Shown: positions 10,032 through 18,528 of the stretch, piece by piece
Numbering within the stretch: position 1 is the stretch's first letter
How the letters are laid out: each line of letters opens with the position of its first letter
Source: Maribacter aquimaris
GTDB taxonomy: Bacteria; Bacteroidota; Bacteroidia; Flavobacteriales; Flavobacteriaceae
Reading direction: 5' to 3'
DNA: 64,000 bases
NCBI RefSeq assembly: GCF_014596745.1
Contig: NZ_JABTCF010000004.1
Location: 124,001-188,000, forward strand
Position numbers and translations under genes: made by a program
Notes under the pieces: generated by a model
The model's database searches: none
What the model was told of the DNA's origin: nothing
What the model saw: the letters and a program-made list of their open reading frames with translations, nothing else

Positions 10032-10294
10032 ACTTTCAACTATTTACAAAATTCACCTTTAGAAAAGAGTTTGTTGAGTTTGATAATTTTTGACAAGAAA
10101 CTGGTAGCGGATTATTTGATGATAAGCAATACATGTCAATTTCTTCTATAATATGTTCATAGGTATATTTATCTATAGAGGTCAGTAGTTAAACCGTCTA
10201 CATTTTTTTATCTTGACCTAGATTAAGGATAATTCCTTGCTTAGTTGATTTGACTTTCGTCTCAATTATTGTTTAACAATTTAAGACGTCAACT

Positions 10295-10381
10295 ATGCGC
10301 TCTACCACAACATTTTCAATACTATTTTGGGTTTATTGCACTACGACCGCAGAGCTCTCTTGGAACTTAATGAAAAAATAA
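10295..10381 (+). pseudogene. Tyrosine recombinase start, truncated
   Basis: ATG at 10295 opens MRSTTTFSILFWVY, the characteristic beginning of Bacteroidota tyrosine recombinases with an N-terminal Arm-DNA-binding domain. After about 14 codons similarity ends, and the frame stops at TAA 14 codons later. This is the 5' tip of an integrase gene fused to unrelated DNA, and it overlaps the next reading frame. The same tip occurs at 57635 and, diverged, at 62846. Confidence 0.6.
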
Positions 10382-10734
10382 CCCTATTCACAATTGGGCT
10401 ATTATTTAAGTATTGTTCGGAAACTCAAGAAGCAGCTCCTACCACCTTCGCGAAAATCGTAGCAGAAAGTTTCTACCAGGGCGACGAAGCATCGTTAAAA
10501 AATCATACCACTCCCGAGGGATTCCAAACATTCTCAAGCCTTCAGAAAATGTTTGCCAAGCCTAAAAATTCGGGACCAAACTTCAAAATTATCGATAAAA
10601 GAATCAAAGGTGAAATAGCATGGGTAAAATACTCTACCTCTTATGATAAGACTCCGGGTATTTTCAAACTTGTGAAAGTGAATGGGGAATGGAAGGCTAC
10701 GGCTAGGAAGCCTAGTGAAAAGGCGCCTTTTTGA
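10327..10734 (+). CDS. DUF4878-like small exported protein, copy 1
   Basis: The conserved part (FAKIVAESFYQGDEASLKNH, IKGEIAWVKYSTSYDKTPG, FKLVKVNGEWKATARKPSE) resembles NTF2/lumazine-like DUF4878 proteins, short periplasmic or lipid-anchored proteins of unknown role. The start is unclear. The frame has only a TTG at 10327, and the natural-looking signal KITLFTIGLLF is preceded by ATGAAAAAATAA in another frame. One extra A would give ATG-AAA-AAA-ATA (MKKIT). The lipobox-like Cys seen in the second copy (LLFMSC) is LLFKYC here. Either the start is a non-ATG codon, slippage on the A-run is used, or the gene is broken. The copy at 57667 shares this arrangement. Confidence 0.55.
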   Translation: MGLLHYDRRALLELNEKITLFTIGLLFKYCSETQEAAPTTFAKIVAESFYQGDEASLKNHTTPEGFQTFSSLQKMFAKPKNSGPNFKIIDKRIKGEIAWVKYSTSYDKTPGIFKLVKVNGEWKATARKPSEKAPF

Positions 10735-10903
10735 TTGTTTTCTTTAATCTTAAAATTCTATCGTTTATTTAAACTTTTAATTCTGATTTGGTTTGCCCAG
10801 CAAGTATCCTAACTAATTCTTTATCATTTATTTACATAAAATTATAGTTAATCAATTCTACTTTTAAACAGTTCGGTTTTAAGGGGAGCTTACAACATAT
10901 ACA

Positions 10904-11047
10904 GGGCAACCGACAAAGTACGGTAGCCCCTTCTACACCTTGACCCAGTTCATCGGTATGCACAAGATAAACATTATCGTACTGGAACAGGCCATCAAGG
11001 TGATACACCCCCCAGCAATCGCCTTTAACCTGAAGAAATACCTGTAG
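10904..11047 (+). pseudogene. Transposase C-terminal remnant
   Basis: A 48-codon open segment ends with IAFNLKKYL then TAG. The motif resembles the C-terminal tail of DDE transposases of the IS4/IS5/IS1182 type (AYNLKKYLKF). No start, catalytic residues or inverted repeats were recognised. The preceding 45 bp (from 10850) recur at about 62675, upstream of the third recombinase remnant. Nothing else was identified between 11048 and 11255. Confidence 0.35.
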
Positions 11048-11255
11048 TTTATTAAAACACTCCATTAGCGGGGCGGAACAGCTTGCTTTTAAGGTTTTTG
11101 TCAAAAGTGTCGTTTGGGACCTGTTTACAGCTTCGCCAAGGAACCGAAAATTCACCTTCCAATTCAGTCCGTCTTTTTCTGAGAAAGGGCTTGCTCAACA
11201 GTTTCCTTTGTTATTACACGTCAATGATTAAATCTCAAATCCCCTTCACCTAAAT

Positions 11256-13193
11256 CTATATTCGTTCACTTCCAGGCTTAGACATGAGGACTTTTAATTC
11301 ATCTAGTTGTTTTTCATAAACTCCACGGGGAGAAACGTTTCGTTTAACACAAATTGAAGCGGCTTTGCCCACTATTTCCCCCATCATTCCGCAAGTACGC
11401 ATTACACGGATTGGACCTATGCCATCTCTAGTAACGCTAATATCCCTACCGGCCATAAATAGGTTCTTGATGTTTCTACTGTATAGCGTTCTGTAAGGAG
11501 CCCAATAGATTCCTTCATAGGAATATCCCTCGCCTTCAGTTGCTTTTGAAATGAACTCTTGGCCTTTTAACCCTTCATCAAATTTATCATGAGGGGTATG
11601 TATGTCTATATGCCAGGAACAAGGGAATGCTGGGTCTGGGAATTGCTTTCGTAATTTGAAATTATCAGCACTTAGCAAAACGTCCCCTAATAGCCTCCTG
11701 GATTCACGTTTTCCAGCAATGAATGCGCACCAACCTAAACGATGGTTTGGATAGAGATGGTCAACATTTTTTAATGCATCCCAAGCTCCATACATGGCTC
11801 TAAAGTTTAGATCCCTAATTTTTTCAATATCAGTTATAGGGTCTTTATCAAAACCACTTTCCCAAAACCAACCACCTAAATTTCCCAATGGATCTTTAGA
11901 GCCCCATTGTCCTTTATAGCCTTTACGTCCAGGAAAGGGTTTATTGCTCAAGTCGATAGCCCAGGGACATCTTGGAAAAGGCTGTTCGACTTTTCCTATT
12001 TCACAAGACATTGTTAATGCTGTTTTGTCTTTACACTCACATTTGAGAACTTCTTCTTCATTTGCAGCATCAAGTACATTCCACAGATTAGACATTCCCA
12101 TTATACCAGAACTGGATATTTCATAATCAGCACCGGCGAGGAAACCTACCGATGCATCACCAGTACAATCCGCAAAATATTTGGCATTGATACGTTTCCT
12201 TCTTGCTGTTTTCGTGTTTTGAATAACTATAGCGTTTATTTTATTGTTGCTATTTTCAACTGCAATAGCCCTTTCTTCAATCATGAGCGTAATTCGCGGT
12301 TCATTCTTCACAACCTCTAGTTTACGTTCATCATTATAGGCGATTCCACCGACAGCATTTCTTGAACCATACTTAGGTTGGGCTAAATCAGGGGCAATTT
12401 CATTTACGATATCCCCAATATGTGGAAAAGGTTCTTGTTGGGTTCTTCCTTCAGGCCATACACGTACTTCAGAACTTCCATTACCACCCAAAATCGGTCG
12501 ATCTTGTATAAGTGCCACTTTCAGCCCATTCCTTGCAGCTGAAATTGCGGCACAAGTTCCTGCAAATCCCCCCCCTACTACAACGAAATCATAATATCCT
12601 CCTTCTTCTGGTTGTTCAGGGAGACCCAATAAATTTCTTCTGAAAGCAGTAAGGGTTTCCAATTCATTTGATGGTTCAAAATCTAAATCCTTACAAAAAA
12701 GAATAGAATCACAACGTCCTTCAAAACCTGTTAAATCGTGTAAAGCAATACTCGCTTTTTTATTTACATTTACAATCCCACCATCGTGCCAATGCCAGTC
12801 AACACCCTTAGTTCCAAATGTTTCTTCAAGTGGGGTTCCATCAACAAGTAATTGAAACTTTCCCGGTGCGCCTGGGACATTCCATGGAGCGACCCAATCA
12901 CGAGTACGAACCCAAACACGGTATTTTCCAATTGATGGAAATTTCACTTCTGTCGAAGCATCTTTCACTGGAATCCCCAATCCATGGGCAAGTAAATAAG
13001 GCGAACCCATTTGATCCATAACTTGTTGATCCAAATCCCATCCACCTAGGTCTTTAAATTGTTCTGCTTCAAGAAAGACAAACTCACCATTCCCCTTCTT
13101 CTCTTTGAAGCTAGCATAAGCCACAGTTCCTCTTGTTAAAAGTAGTAGCAGGGAAGCACTTCCTGCTGTTCCTATAAATTGTCTTCTATTCAT
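11256..13193 (-). CDS. FAD-dependent oxidoreductase with N-terminal jelly-roll
   Basis: A 645-residue exported protein with a Tat-like signal (MNRRQFIGTAGSASLLLLL). Residues 35-170 look like a carbohydrate-binding jelly-roll (FVFLEAEQF, KYRVWVRTRDW, KFQLLVDGT). The FAD-binding Rossmann motif DFVVVGGGFAGTCAA starts at residue 202 and is followed by PILGGNGSSEVRVWPEG, as in the PF12831 family. Near the C-terminus, LFMAGRDISVTRDGIGPIRV is the second FAD contact. Such proteins are frequent in PULs. They may oxidise a sugar hydroxyl, but no reaction can be assigned here. This is the last gene of the long minus-strand run, and a distant relative sits at 55412. Confidence 0.75.
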   Translation of the reverse strand: MNRRQFIGTAGSASLLLLLTRGTVAYASFKEKKGNGEFVFLEAEQFKDLGGWDLDQQVMDQMGSPYLLAHGLGIPVKDASTEVKFPSIGKYRVWVRTRDWVAPWNVPGAPGKFQLLVDGTPLEETFGTKGVDWHWHDGGIVNVNKKASIALHDLTGFEGRCDSILFCKDLDFEPSNELETLTAFRRNLLGLPEQPEEGGYYDFVVVGGGFAGTCAAISAARNGLKVALIQDRPILGGNGSSEVRVWPEGRTQQEPFPHIGDIVNEIAPDLAQPKYGSRNAVGGIAYNDERKLEVVKNEPRITLMIEERAIAVENSNNKINAIVIQNTKTARRKRINAKYFADCTGDASVGFLAGADYEISSSGIMGMSNLWNVLDAANEEEVLKCECKDKTALTMSCEIGKVEQPFPRCPWAIDLSNKPFPGRKGYKGQWGSKDPLGNLGGWFWESGFDKDPITDIEKIRDLNFRAMYGAWDALKNVDHLYPNHRLGWCAFIAGKRESRRLLGDVLLSADNFKLRKQFPDPAFPCSWHIDIHTPHDKFDEGLKGQEFISKATEGEGYSYEGIYWAPYRTLYSRNIKNLFMAGRDISVTRDGIGPIRVMRTCGMMGEIVGKAASICVKRNVSPRGVYEKQLDELKVLMSKPGSERI

Positions 13194-13204
13194 TTAATTA
13201 ATTA

Positions 13205-13300
13205 ATGCGCTCTATTTGTGGTACAACAATCACAAAGGATCATTGACGATATTCCACTTATATGACTACGTTAATAATCGTTTATTTATTCTTTTATAAA
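13205..13300. repeat. Hairpin repeat element, copy A
   Basis: The block GATCATTGACGATATTCCAC-TTATATGAC and GTTAATAATCGTTTATTT aligns with elements at 59345-59440 (B) and 61562-61640 (C). The core folds as an imperfect hairpin. It occupies the 317-bp gap upstream of the FAD oxidoreductase. No gene was found in the rest of the gap. Confidence 0.6.
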
Positions 13301-13510
13301 GTATTGCCCAAATTACTTTTTATGTCTTTCCCTGGTCCTTTCCTGAATTTAGTACAAGCAAGGGATTCCATCGAATTCGTAATATTTAAAATCACTTTCT
13401 ACATCCCATGTCCGGAAATAGGTCAATCTGTTCTGTTCATTTAGTTCCACTATTCACCTATTTGTGTTTAATCCTTCAACAATTCAACTTAAAGCTAAAT
13501 ACGATCCATA

Positions 13511-14917
13511 TTAGTTGGTGCTCTTTATTCTCTTAGCCAGAGGGACCAAATCGGTTAAGTCCGCTATTTTGACGGGATTCCCGGTTTCAATACTATTTCG
13601 TGCACCAATTCCGATAAGTATGGACATGATACCATCTCGAATACCTGCAGATCTAGCATAAGGATCTTCTATTTCCGGTGTTTTGAATATTTTATCATGC
13701 AAACGTTTATCCCCACCTCCATGGCCACCTTTCTCAGTAGGAACCGTTACGGTGTCAAAATCATTCCAAAGCTTATGTACGATTATGTTTTCCGTCATCG
13801 CCTCTTCCAAGGCATTTTGCTCCATTTCCTTGGCATGCATTTCTGCTTGGTCAACGTTGGTGTTTATGTTATAGGGTATATCCAAGGATGCTTCAATCCT
13901 ACCTTTTGTTCCGTTAAAGGCAATCCTCCAACCTTCAAAAGGAGAATAGGTGGTCAATGAATAGTTTACGGTAACATCATTGGCGTATTTGATCTGTGCC
14001 GACATTTTATCATAAATATCTATTTCATCCCTGAACAAACAATTATCCCTTATATAACCATCGTGGTTTTCGTTGGCCACATATAGATCCATCATTCTTT
14101 GATTCTGGGTGATATCAAAATAATACTCACAATTTCCCTTATGTTCACAGGTCCTACAATTCGCACCTTTAAAGGGTCCATTTGAACCATAATGTTCCAA
14201 ATTACCATATGCAAATACCTCACTGGGGTCTGCATCCAACCACCAGTTCAGAAGATCAAAGTGGTGTGTGGCCTTATGTACCCATAAGGAACCTCCCTTA
14301 TCCTTTAGACCATGCCATCTCCGAAAATAAGAAGCCCCATGATAGGTATTCAGGTACCAATGAAAATCAACCGACGTAATATCGCCAATCGTATTGTTCA
14401 TTAATAGCTCCTTGATTTTTGTGTTATAGGGACTCCATCGGTAATTGAAACCTACGATCAGGTTTTTTCCTGATTTTCTTTCTGCATCCAGGATTCTTTG
14501 GGCCTTAGTCTCATCAGTCGTAAGTGGTTTTTCCGTTAGCACATCACACCCGAATTCCAATCCTTTGATAATGAACTCATGGTGGGTTGCATCAACCGTG
14601 GTCACAATAACCAAATCCGGTTTGGTCTTCTTTAGCATTTCATCAAAGTTGGTGAACAAGGGGCATGTAACACCAATATATTCTTTGGCATAGTTCAATC
14701 TACCTGAATTCACGTCACTTAAACCTACGAACTCCAAGATATCGGAATATTCATCCACCAATCTTTTGCCCCAAAAACTCGTACCACGGACACCTGTCCC
14801 AACAAGTACGATCTTAAGTTTCTTCGATTTGTCAAAACCAAAAGATTGAATGGGAAAAGCACTGGCTGCTGCCAACATGCAAATTGAGGTTAAAAATTTT
14901 CTTCTTGAATTCTTCAT
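13511..14917 (-). CDS. Gfo/Idh/MocA family oxidoreductase, exported
   Basis: A 468-residue protein with a twin-arginine-type leader (MKNSRRKFLTSICMLAAASA). The NAD(P)-binding glycine motif is VLVGTGVRG (residues 38-45). The family motif is TEKPLT (128-133), and the catalytic-site His pair lies in KATHHFDLLNWW (214-227). A cysteine-rich insert (CRTCEHKGNC, about 253-263) is typical of the exported subgroup and may bind metal. The family oxidises or reduces sugar hydroxyls with tightly held cofactor, and some exported members act as glycosidases by transient oxidation. The substrate here is unknown. It lies between the FAD oxidoreductase and a GH105 remnant at the distal end of the PUL. Confidence 0.8.
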   Translation of the reverse strand: MKNSRRKFLTSICMLAAASAFPIQSFGFDKSKKLKIVLVGTGVRGTSFWGKRLVDEYSDILEFVGLSDVNSGRLNYAKEYIGVTCPLFTNFDEMLKKTKPDLVIVTTVDATHHEFIIKGLEFGCDVLTEKPLTTDETKAQRILDAERKSGKNLIVGFNYRWSPYNTKIKELLMNNTIGDITSVDFHWYLNTYHGASYFRRWHGLKDKGGSLWVHKATHHFDLLNWWLDADPSEVFAYGNLEHYGSNGPFKGANCRTCEHKGNCEYYFDITQNQRMMDLYVANENHDGYIRDNCLFRDEIDIYDKMSAQIKYANDVTVNYSLTTYSPFEGWRIAFNGTKGRIEASLDIPYNINTNVDQAEMHAKEMEQNALEEAMTENIIVHKLWNDFDTVTVPTEKGGHGGGDKRLHDKIFKTPEIEDPYARSAGIRDGIMSILIGIGARNSIETGNPVKIADLTDLVPLAKRIKSTN

Positions 14918-14942
14918 ATTTTATATATTATTTATTGCGTTC

Positions 14943-15127
14943 CTATTCAGTGAAAACAAATGGGCCGGTACCATTGGAGCGTTCTAGTGATTAATTCCAC
15001 TAATATAATAGTCAAAGCTACCGTCCCCGTACATTCCACCTCCTAAACCATCCACACCAAAATATTTCTTAAGGATAATATCCAAAATGGAAATAAACTG
15101 ATTTATAACTAAGCTGAAATACTCCAT
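14943..15127 (-). pseudogene. GH105 (unsaturated galacturonyl hydrolase) 3' remnant
   Basis: In the gap between two intact genes the minus strand encodes FGVDGLGGGMYGDGSFDYYI. This matches the conserved C-terminal GLGG-PYRDGSYEYY region of GH105. After a one-base frame change the sequence continues NGTGPFVFTE and stops, which is how GH105 proteins end (GPF). Only about 55 codons survive, with the frameshift and a stop between the two pieces. The rest of the gene is gone, replaced by the esterase gene. This is evidence that the locus once carried a complete enzyme for the products of pectin lyases. Confidence 0.7.
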
Positions 15128-15144
15128 ATTAAAAATTAATAAAA

Positions 15145-16086
15145 TTAATCCGATATATACTTATTGAAAATCAACCAGTTTTCACAAGGAACTGTCCAAA
15201 AATTATTGTTTTCCATTGTCCCCATTCCAAAACCGTGTCCACCATTTTCATATATATGCATTTCAGCTGAAACATTATTTCTAATAAGGGCACTGTAATA
15301 TGCCAAGGAATTCCCAACAGGTACGGACCTATCATCGGAAGCATGAACTATAAAAGCTTTAGGTGAATTTCCATCTACTTGAATTTCATTGGAGTATTTA
15401 TCCAACACTTCTTGTTTGACTTCTGTTCCCAACAAATTTTTTCTTGAATTTTTATGGGTAATTTCTTCTTTCATGGAAATAACCGGATAAATTAAAATTG
15501 AAAAATCAGGTTTGGCGCTAATATTATCCTTAGGGGACACCAATTGATCAGCATATCGTGTTGACAAGGAAGCCGCTAAATGCCCCCCTGCAGAAAATCC
15601 CATAATACCGATTTTATCAGCATCTAGATTCCACTCTTTGGAATTTTGTCTGACTACCCTTATTGCCTGTTGGGCATCTTGTAGTGGTCCTATTGATTTA
15701 TTAATCATAATTGCATCTGAAGGGAGTCTGTATTTTAAAACAAAAGCAGATATTCCTAATGAATTTAACCATTTAGCTACCAAAAACCCTTCTTTATTTA
15801 AGGCCAAATGGGAGTATGCCCCACCTGGACATATTACAACTCCAGTACCATTTGAATTTTTCGGATCTGCCAAAAAAACAGTTATAGTCGGCTGTGACAC
15901 CTTACTTACCCCATTTATTTTTCCATCTTCAAGATAAGTAAACTGTTCTTTATAATCTAGGTTTTCTATAGCATTAGGTACTTTATCCCATAGATTTATT
16001 TCAAAATCCTGTGATAAACACAAGGTGGAGGAAAATAAAACAGTAAAAGAAGAAATAATATTAAAAATGGAAAGTCTATTCATCAT
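15145..16086 (-). CDS. Alpha/beta hydrolase, probable carbohydrate acetylesterase
   Basis: A 313-residue secreted esterase. A signal peptide (1-25) is followed by VVICPGGAYSHLALNKEG (oxyanion region, 83-100). The nucleophile elbow is GFSAGGHLA (Ser165), with Asp251/252 in HASDDRSVP and His284 in NGGHGFG. This layout matches the xylanase-associated acetylesterase group in PULs. It probably removes acetyl groups from pectin or xylan so that glycosidases can act. The start codon is 13 bp from the CE12 stop, so the two esterases are likely co-translated. Confidence 0.75.
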   Translation of the reverse strand: MMNRLSIFNIISSFTVLFSSTLCLSQDFEINLWDKVPNAIENLDYKEQFTYLEDGKINGVSKVSQPTITVFLADPKNSNGTGVVICPGGAYSHLALNKEGFLVAKWLNSLGISAFVLKYRLPSDAIMINKSIGPLQDAQQAIRVVRQNSKEWNLDADKIGIMGFSAGGHLAASLSTRYADQLVSPKDNISAKPDFSILIYPVISMKEEITHKNSRKNLLGTEVKQEVLDKYSNEIQVDGNSPKAFIVHASDDRSVPVGNSLAYYSALIRNNVSAEMHIYENGGHGFGMGTMENNNFWTVPCENWLIFNKYISD

Positions 16087-16099
16087 GTATCTTATTGAA

Positions 16100-16843
16100 T
16101 TATTTTATAAACCCAACCAAATCGGGTACCTTGATTCTTAATTCCTCAACCGCTAGCTCAGCTATTTCCGTAGCACCTAAAAGCGATAAATGGGTGTTAT
16201 CGATTCTACCGTCCGGATAATATGAAACTTCACCCGGTTCAAAGTGTAAATGAAGCTTTTTTGAGCCTTCCATACCATAGGATTCTTCCAGTTGTTCTGA
16301 AAGATATTGCAGATCAATAAAAGGCACATTATATTCCAATGCTACCAATCGTGTTTCTAAAGGATAATCCCCATGAGTGTCAATTAAAGTACCCTGTTCA
16401 TTGAAATTTCGTCTCACAATAGATGAAATCAATATAGGTATTGCACCTTTTGCCCTAGTTTCCAAAACATACTTGATTAAGTTGTGACGATACCCAACAT
16501 GAGGATTAGTATATCTATTCGGCGATATTTTTTTTTGATCATTATGTCCAAATTGGATAAAAACATAATCACCCTCCTTTAAAATTTCAAGTATGGCATC
16601 CCAGCGCCCCTCAGTAATAAAACTTCTACTGCTCCTACCATTTACCGCTCTATTATCCAGAATTATATTCCCTGTCAAAAACTGAGGCAATACCTGTACC
16701 CAACCACGTTCTGGATTTTCTGCCGGATTCTCTTTATTAGCCATTGTGGAATCCCCAATGGTATAAATTGTAGTCTGTTGTGCCATACAATTCGTGACTG
16801 TTACCAATAGTATGACCAAATTAATTTTAATTCTTCTATTCAT
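16100..16843 (-). CDS. CE12 rhamnogalacturonan acetylesterase
   Basis: A 247-residue SGNH-hydrolase with signal peptide. Block I is IYTIGDSTMA (Ser32), block II contains NGRSSRSF, block III is FGHND (99-102), and block V is DNTHLSLLGA with Asp215 and His218. The GDSTM/GRSSRSF/GHND combination and the length are typical of CE12, which deacetylates galacturonate in rhamnogalacturonan-I and sometimes xylan. It fits the GH28-rich neighbourhood. Upstream lies a decayed duplicate of the large unknown gene. Confidence 0.85.
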   Translation of the reverse strand: MNRRIKINLVILLVTVTNCMAQQTTIYTIGDSTMANKENPAENPERGWVQVLPQFLTGNIILDNRAVNGRSSRSFITEGRWDAILEILKEGDYVFIQFGHNDQKKISPNRYTNPHVGYRHNLIKYVLETRAKGAIPILISSIVRRNFNEQGTLIDTHGDYPLETRLVALEYNVPFIDLQYLSEQLEESYGMEGSKKLHLHFEPGEVSYYPDGRIDNTHLSLLGATEIAELAVEELRIKVPDLVGFIK

Positions 16844-16857
16844 TTTGTATTAATTAT

Positions 16858-17275
16858 ATTTCAACCATTCCGTGGCTTTACAATCCATTCCTGCCATAAA
16901 GCGAATCCAGCGCGCCTGGAATGAAATCGGGAATTCCTATTCAAAACTTTGTCCTCCGGCAAGAGACACTTCCTAATTAGTCATCCACGGTCCATAGCCA
17001 ATGGGTTCAACCTGAATTTTGAATTTCACCTCCACAGCTGATTCATTGGTCAGCACCAAACTACGCTTATCATAAAAGTTCCTGAACAGTTAAACAAGTC
17101 GCATTCGGTAGCTACTTCGCGGCAAAGGCGTAACATCCTATTATCTGCCAATGTTGTAAATTTCCCGTCACCTTTAGGCAAACGCCAGCAGCTGCCATTG
17201 TCCCCCACATCCAATACAGAAGCCTCATCTATAGTCACCACATTTTTCAGATGATTTCCTGTGGGAATAATAAAA
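16858..17275 (-). pseudogene. Decayed partial duplicate of the large unknown gene
   Basis: The DNA matches two separate parts of the intact gene at 18529. Positions 16858-17079 correspond to its 3' end (18536-18757), and 17080-17250 correspond to about 19054-19225. About 296 bp between them are deleted, and stops break the frame. The intact reading frame piece includes VVTIDEASVLDVGDNG and MLRLCREVATE. It appears to be a tandem duplication that lost most of its length, ending against the M14-like gene. Confidence 0.85.
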
Positions 17276-17315
17276 ACTTTTATTTTATCATTCAGTACTT
17301 GATCAGCAACTCTCA

Positions 17316-18500
17316 TTAATCGAGCGATTCTAAATAATCCATTATCGAATAAGCTACGGCTTGCCCAAAAATCCTTGCGTTGTCTTTGGAAACCATAAGA
17401 CCCGAAATATTGGCATATGGAAACTCTATAGTCGTTGCAAGACTTATACCCTCAAGACTACCTGCCCATTGAGTAAACCCCATTCCCTTTGAATAATTAG
17501 CATCCGTATTCCATGATTTTCCAAAAGGCAAAAAATCTTTGTGATACGATTTCAATTCTCCAACAGCGTTTTCTTCAAGCAATTGTGAAAAAACTTTTTG
17601 TTCTCGTTCCAATTTTGGATTAGACATCCCTACAATATAAATTGATTCATTACCTTCTCCGGAAATCCATGGGCAATGGATGTCCAGGGCCATTCTTAAT
17701 TTATTATTGCTCCATGCTGGTACTACTGTGCGCAATGTGGCAGTCGAGTGGTGTTTGGAATCCCCGCTGTAGTCCCTGTTGTGGTCTCTCGGAATACGGT
17801 TCTTTCCTTGTTCCCCATTTTCGACCCCATCCTTATCCATAAAGGGGACTATCATAAATTCAACATCTTCTCGCAATTGTTGAAGATCCTTGTCATTTAA
17901 TATACTTTTGATAATCCCTTCCAATACATAACTTGCCATCATTTCACAGGCATGATGACGGGAAGTTATCAACACTTTGTATTTTGGATCTTTATTCAAA
18001 GAAGGGATTATTATCTTTTCAATTGTCCGATTTTCGGGGGAAAAACATAAAGTGTCAATAATTAATGATTCCTTATTGGGCAAATCTTCAAGAAAATCAT
18101 CTAAATTCTTCTCGGTATAAGGGAAAGCTATACTGAAAAAGCCAACCGTATCCTTCTCTGAAAAAGTAAAAGAAAAACTATTGTTTTTTATTCTGTTCTC
18201 CCCATACCATTTCCAATTTTCATCGTTGTTGATGCTGTATGCCGGACCATATTTCCCGAATACATTTTTTTGGTCAAATTTGAAGGTTACTGTTTTATTC
18301 GAGACTCCAGAAACTTTGAAGTACCAATAAAACCATTTCCCGCTGGTAAACGACAAATCAGGTTTCACCCATACCGTATCGCCGGAAACCTTGTTCACCA
18401 CAATATTCCCTCCGGGAAAATCGGAGGACACCTTAATCTTGTTTTGTCCATATAGCAGACTGTTAAAAAGCAAAAAAATAATTATCAATATGTTTTTCAT
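17316..18500 (-). CDS. M14 zinc carboxypeptidase-like protein
   Basis: A 394-residue secreted protein. After the signal (1-19) comes a beta-sandwich domain (25-150; GKWFYWYFKVSGVSNKTVTF), as at the front of cytosolic-carboxypeptidase/Nna1-like M14 proteins. Zinc ligands are H183 and E186 in RHHACE and H275 in ALDIHCPW, and the general base Glu is E359 in TTIEFPYA. The catalytic set is therefore complete. Such enzymes cut C-terminal amino acids or amide-linked acids. In a pectin locus it might remove amino acids amide-linked to uronic acids or trim peptides, but this is speculation. It is 28 bp downstream of the large unknown gene. Confidence 0.7.
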   Translation of the reverse strand: MKNILIIIFLLFNSLLYGQNKIKVSSDFPGGNIVVNKVSGDTVWVKPDLSFTSGKWFYWYFKVSGVSNKTVTFKFDQKNVFGKYGPAYSINNDENWKWYGENRIKNNSFSFTFSEKDTVGFFSIAFPYTEKNLDDFLEDLPNKESLIIDTLCFSPENRTIEKIIIPSLNKDPKYKVLITSRHHACEMMASYVLEGIIKSILNDKDLQQLREDVEFMIVPFMDKDGVENGEQGKNRIPRDHNRDYSGDSKHHSTATLRTVVPAWSNNKLRMALDIHCPWISGEGNESIYIVGMSNPKLEREQKVFSQLLEENAVGELKSYHKDFLPFGKSWNTDANYSKGMGFTQWAGSLEGISLATTIEFPYANISGLMVSKDNARIFGQAVAYSIMDYLESLD

Positions 18501-18528
18501 GAAATTTTAATATTAGAAATAAACCTAT

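Larger units (their letters stand above)
10191..10761 (+). repeat. 571-bp direct repeat, copy 1
   Basis: This aligns without gaps to 57531-58101 (constant offset 47340). It runs from AAACCGTCTACATTTTTTTA through a leader and a truncated recombinase start to just past the DUF4878-like gene. The leader (first ~135 bp) is identical or nearly so, and the gene part has diverged more. Both copies have the same orientation and bracket 47 kb. Confidence 0.9.

Noticed and set aside
10832-11155. 107-codon minus-strand reading frame
   Set aside because: It has no family features, and the plus strand of the same DNA carries a more convincing transposase tail ending in NLKKYL.
13697-13720. CAAACGTTT-like operator match
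   Set aside because: It lies inside the Gfo/Idh/MocA coding sequence, is not symmetric beyond eight bases, and has no promoter near it.
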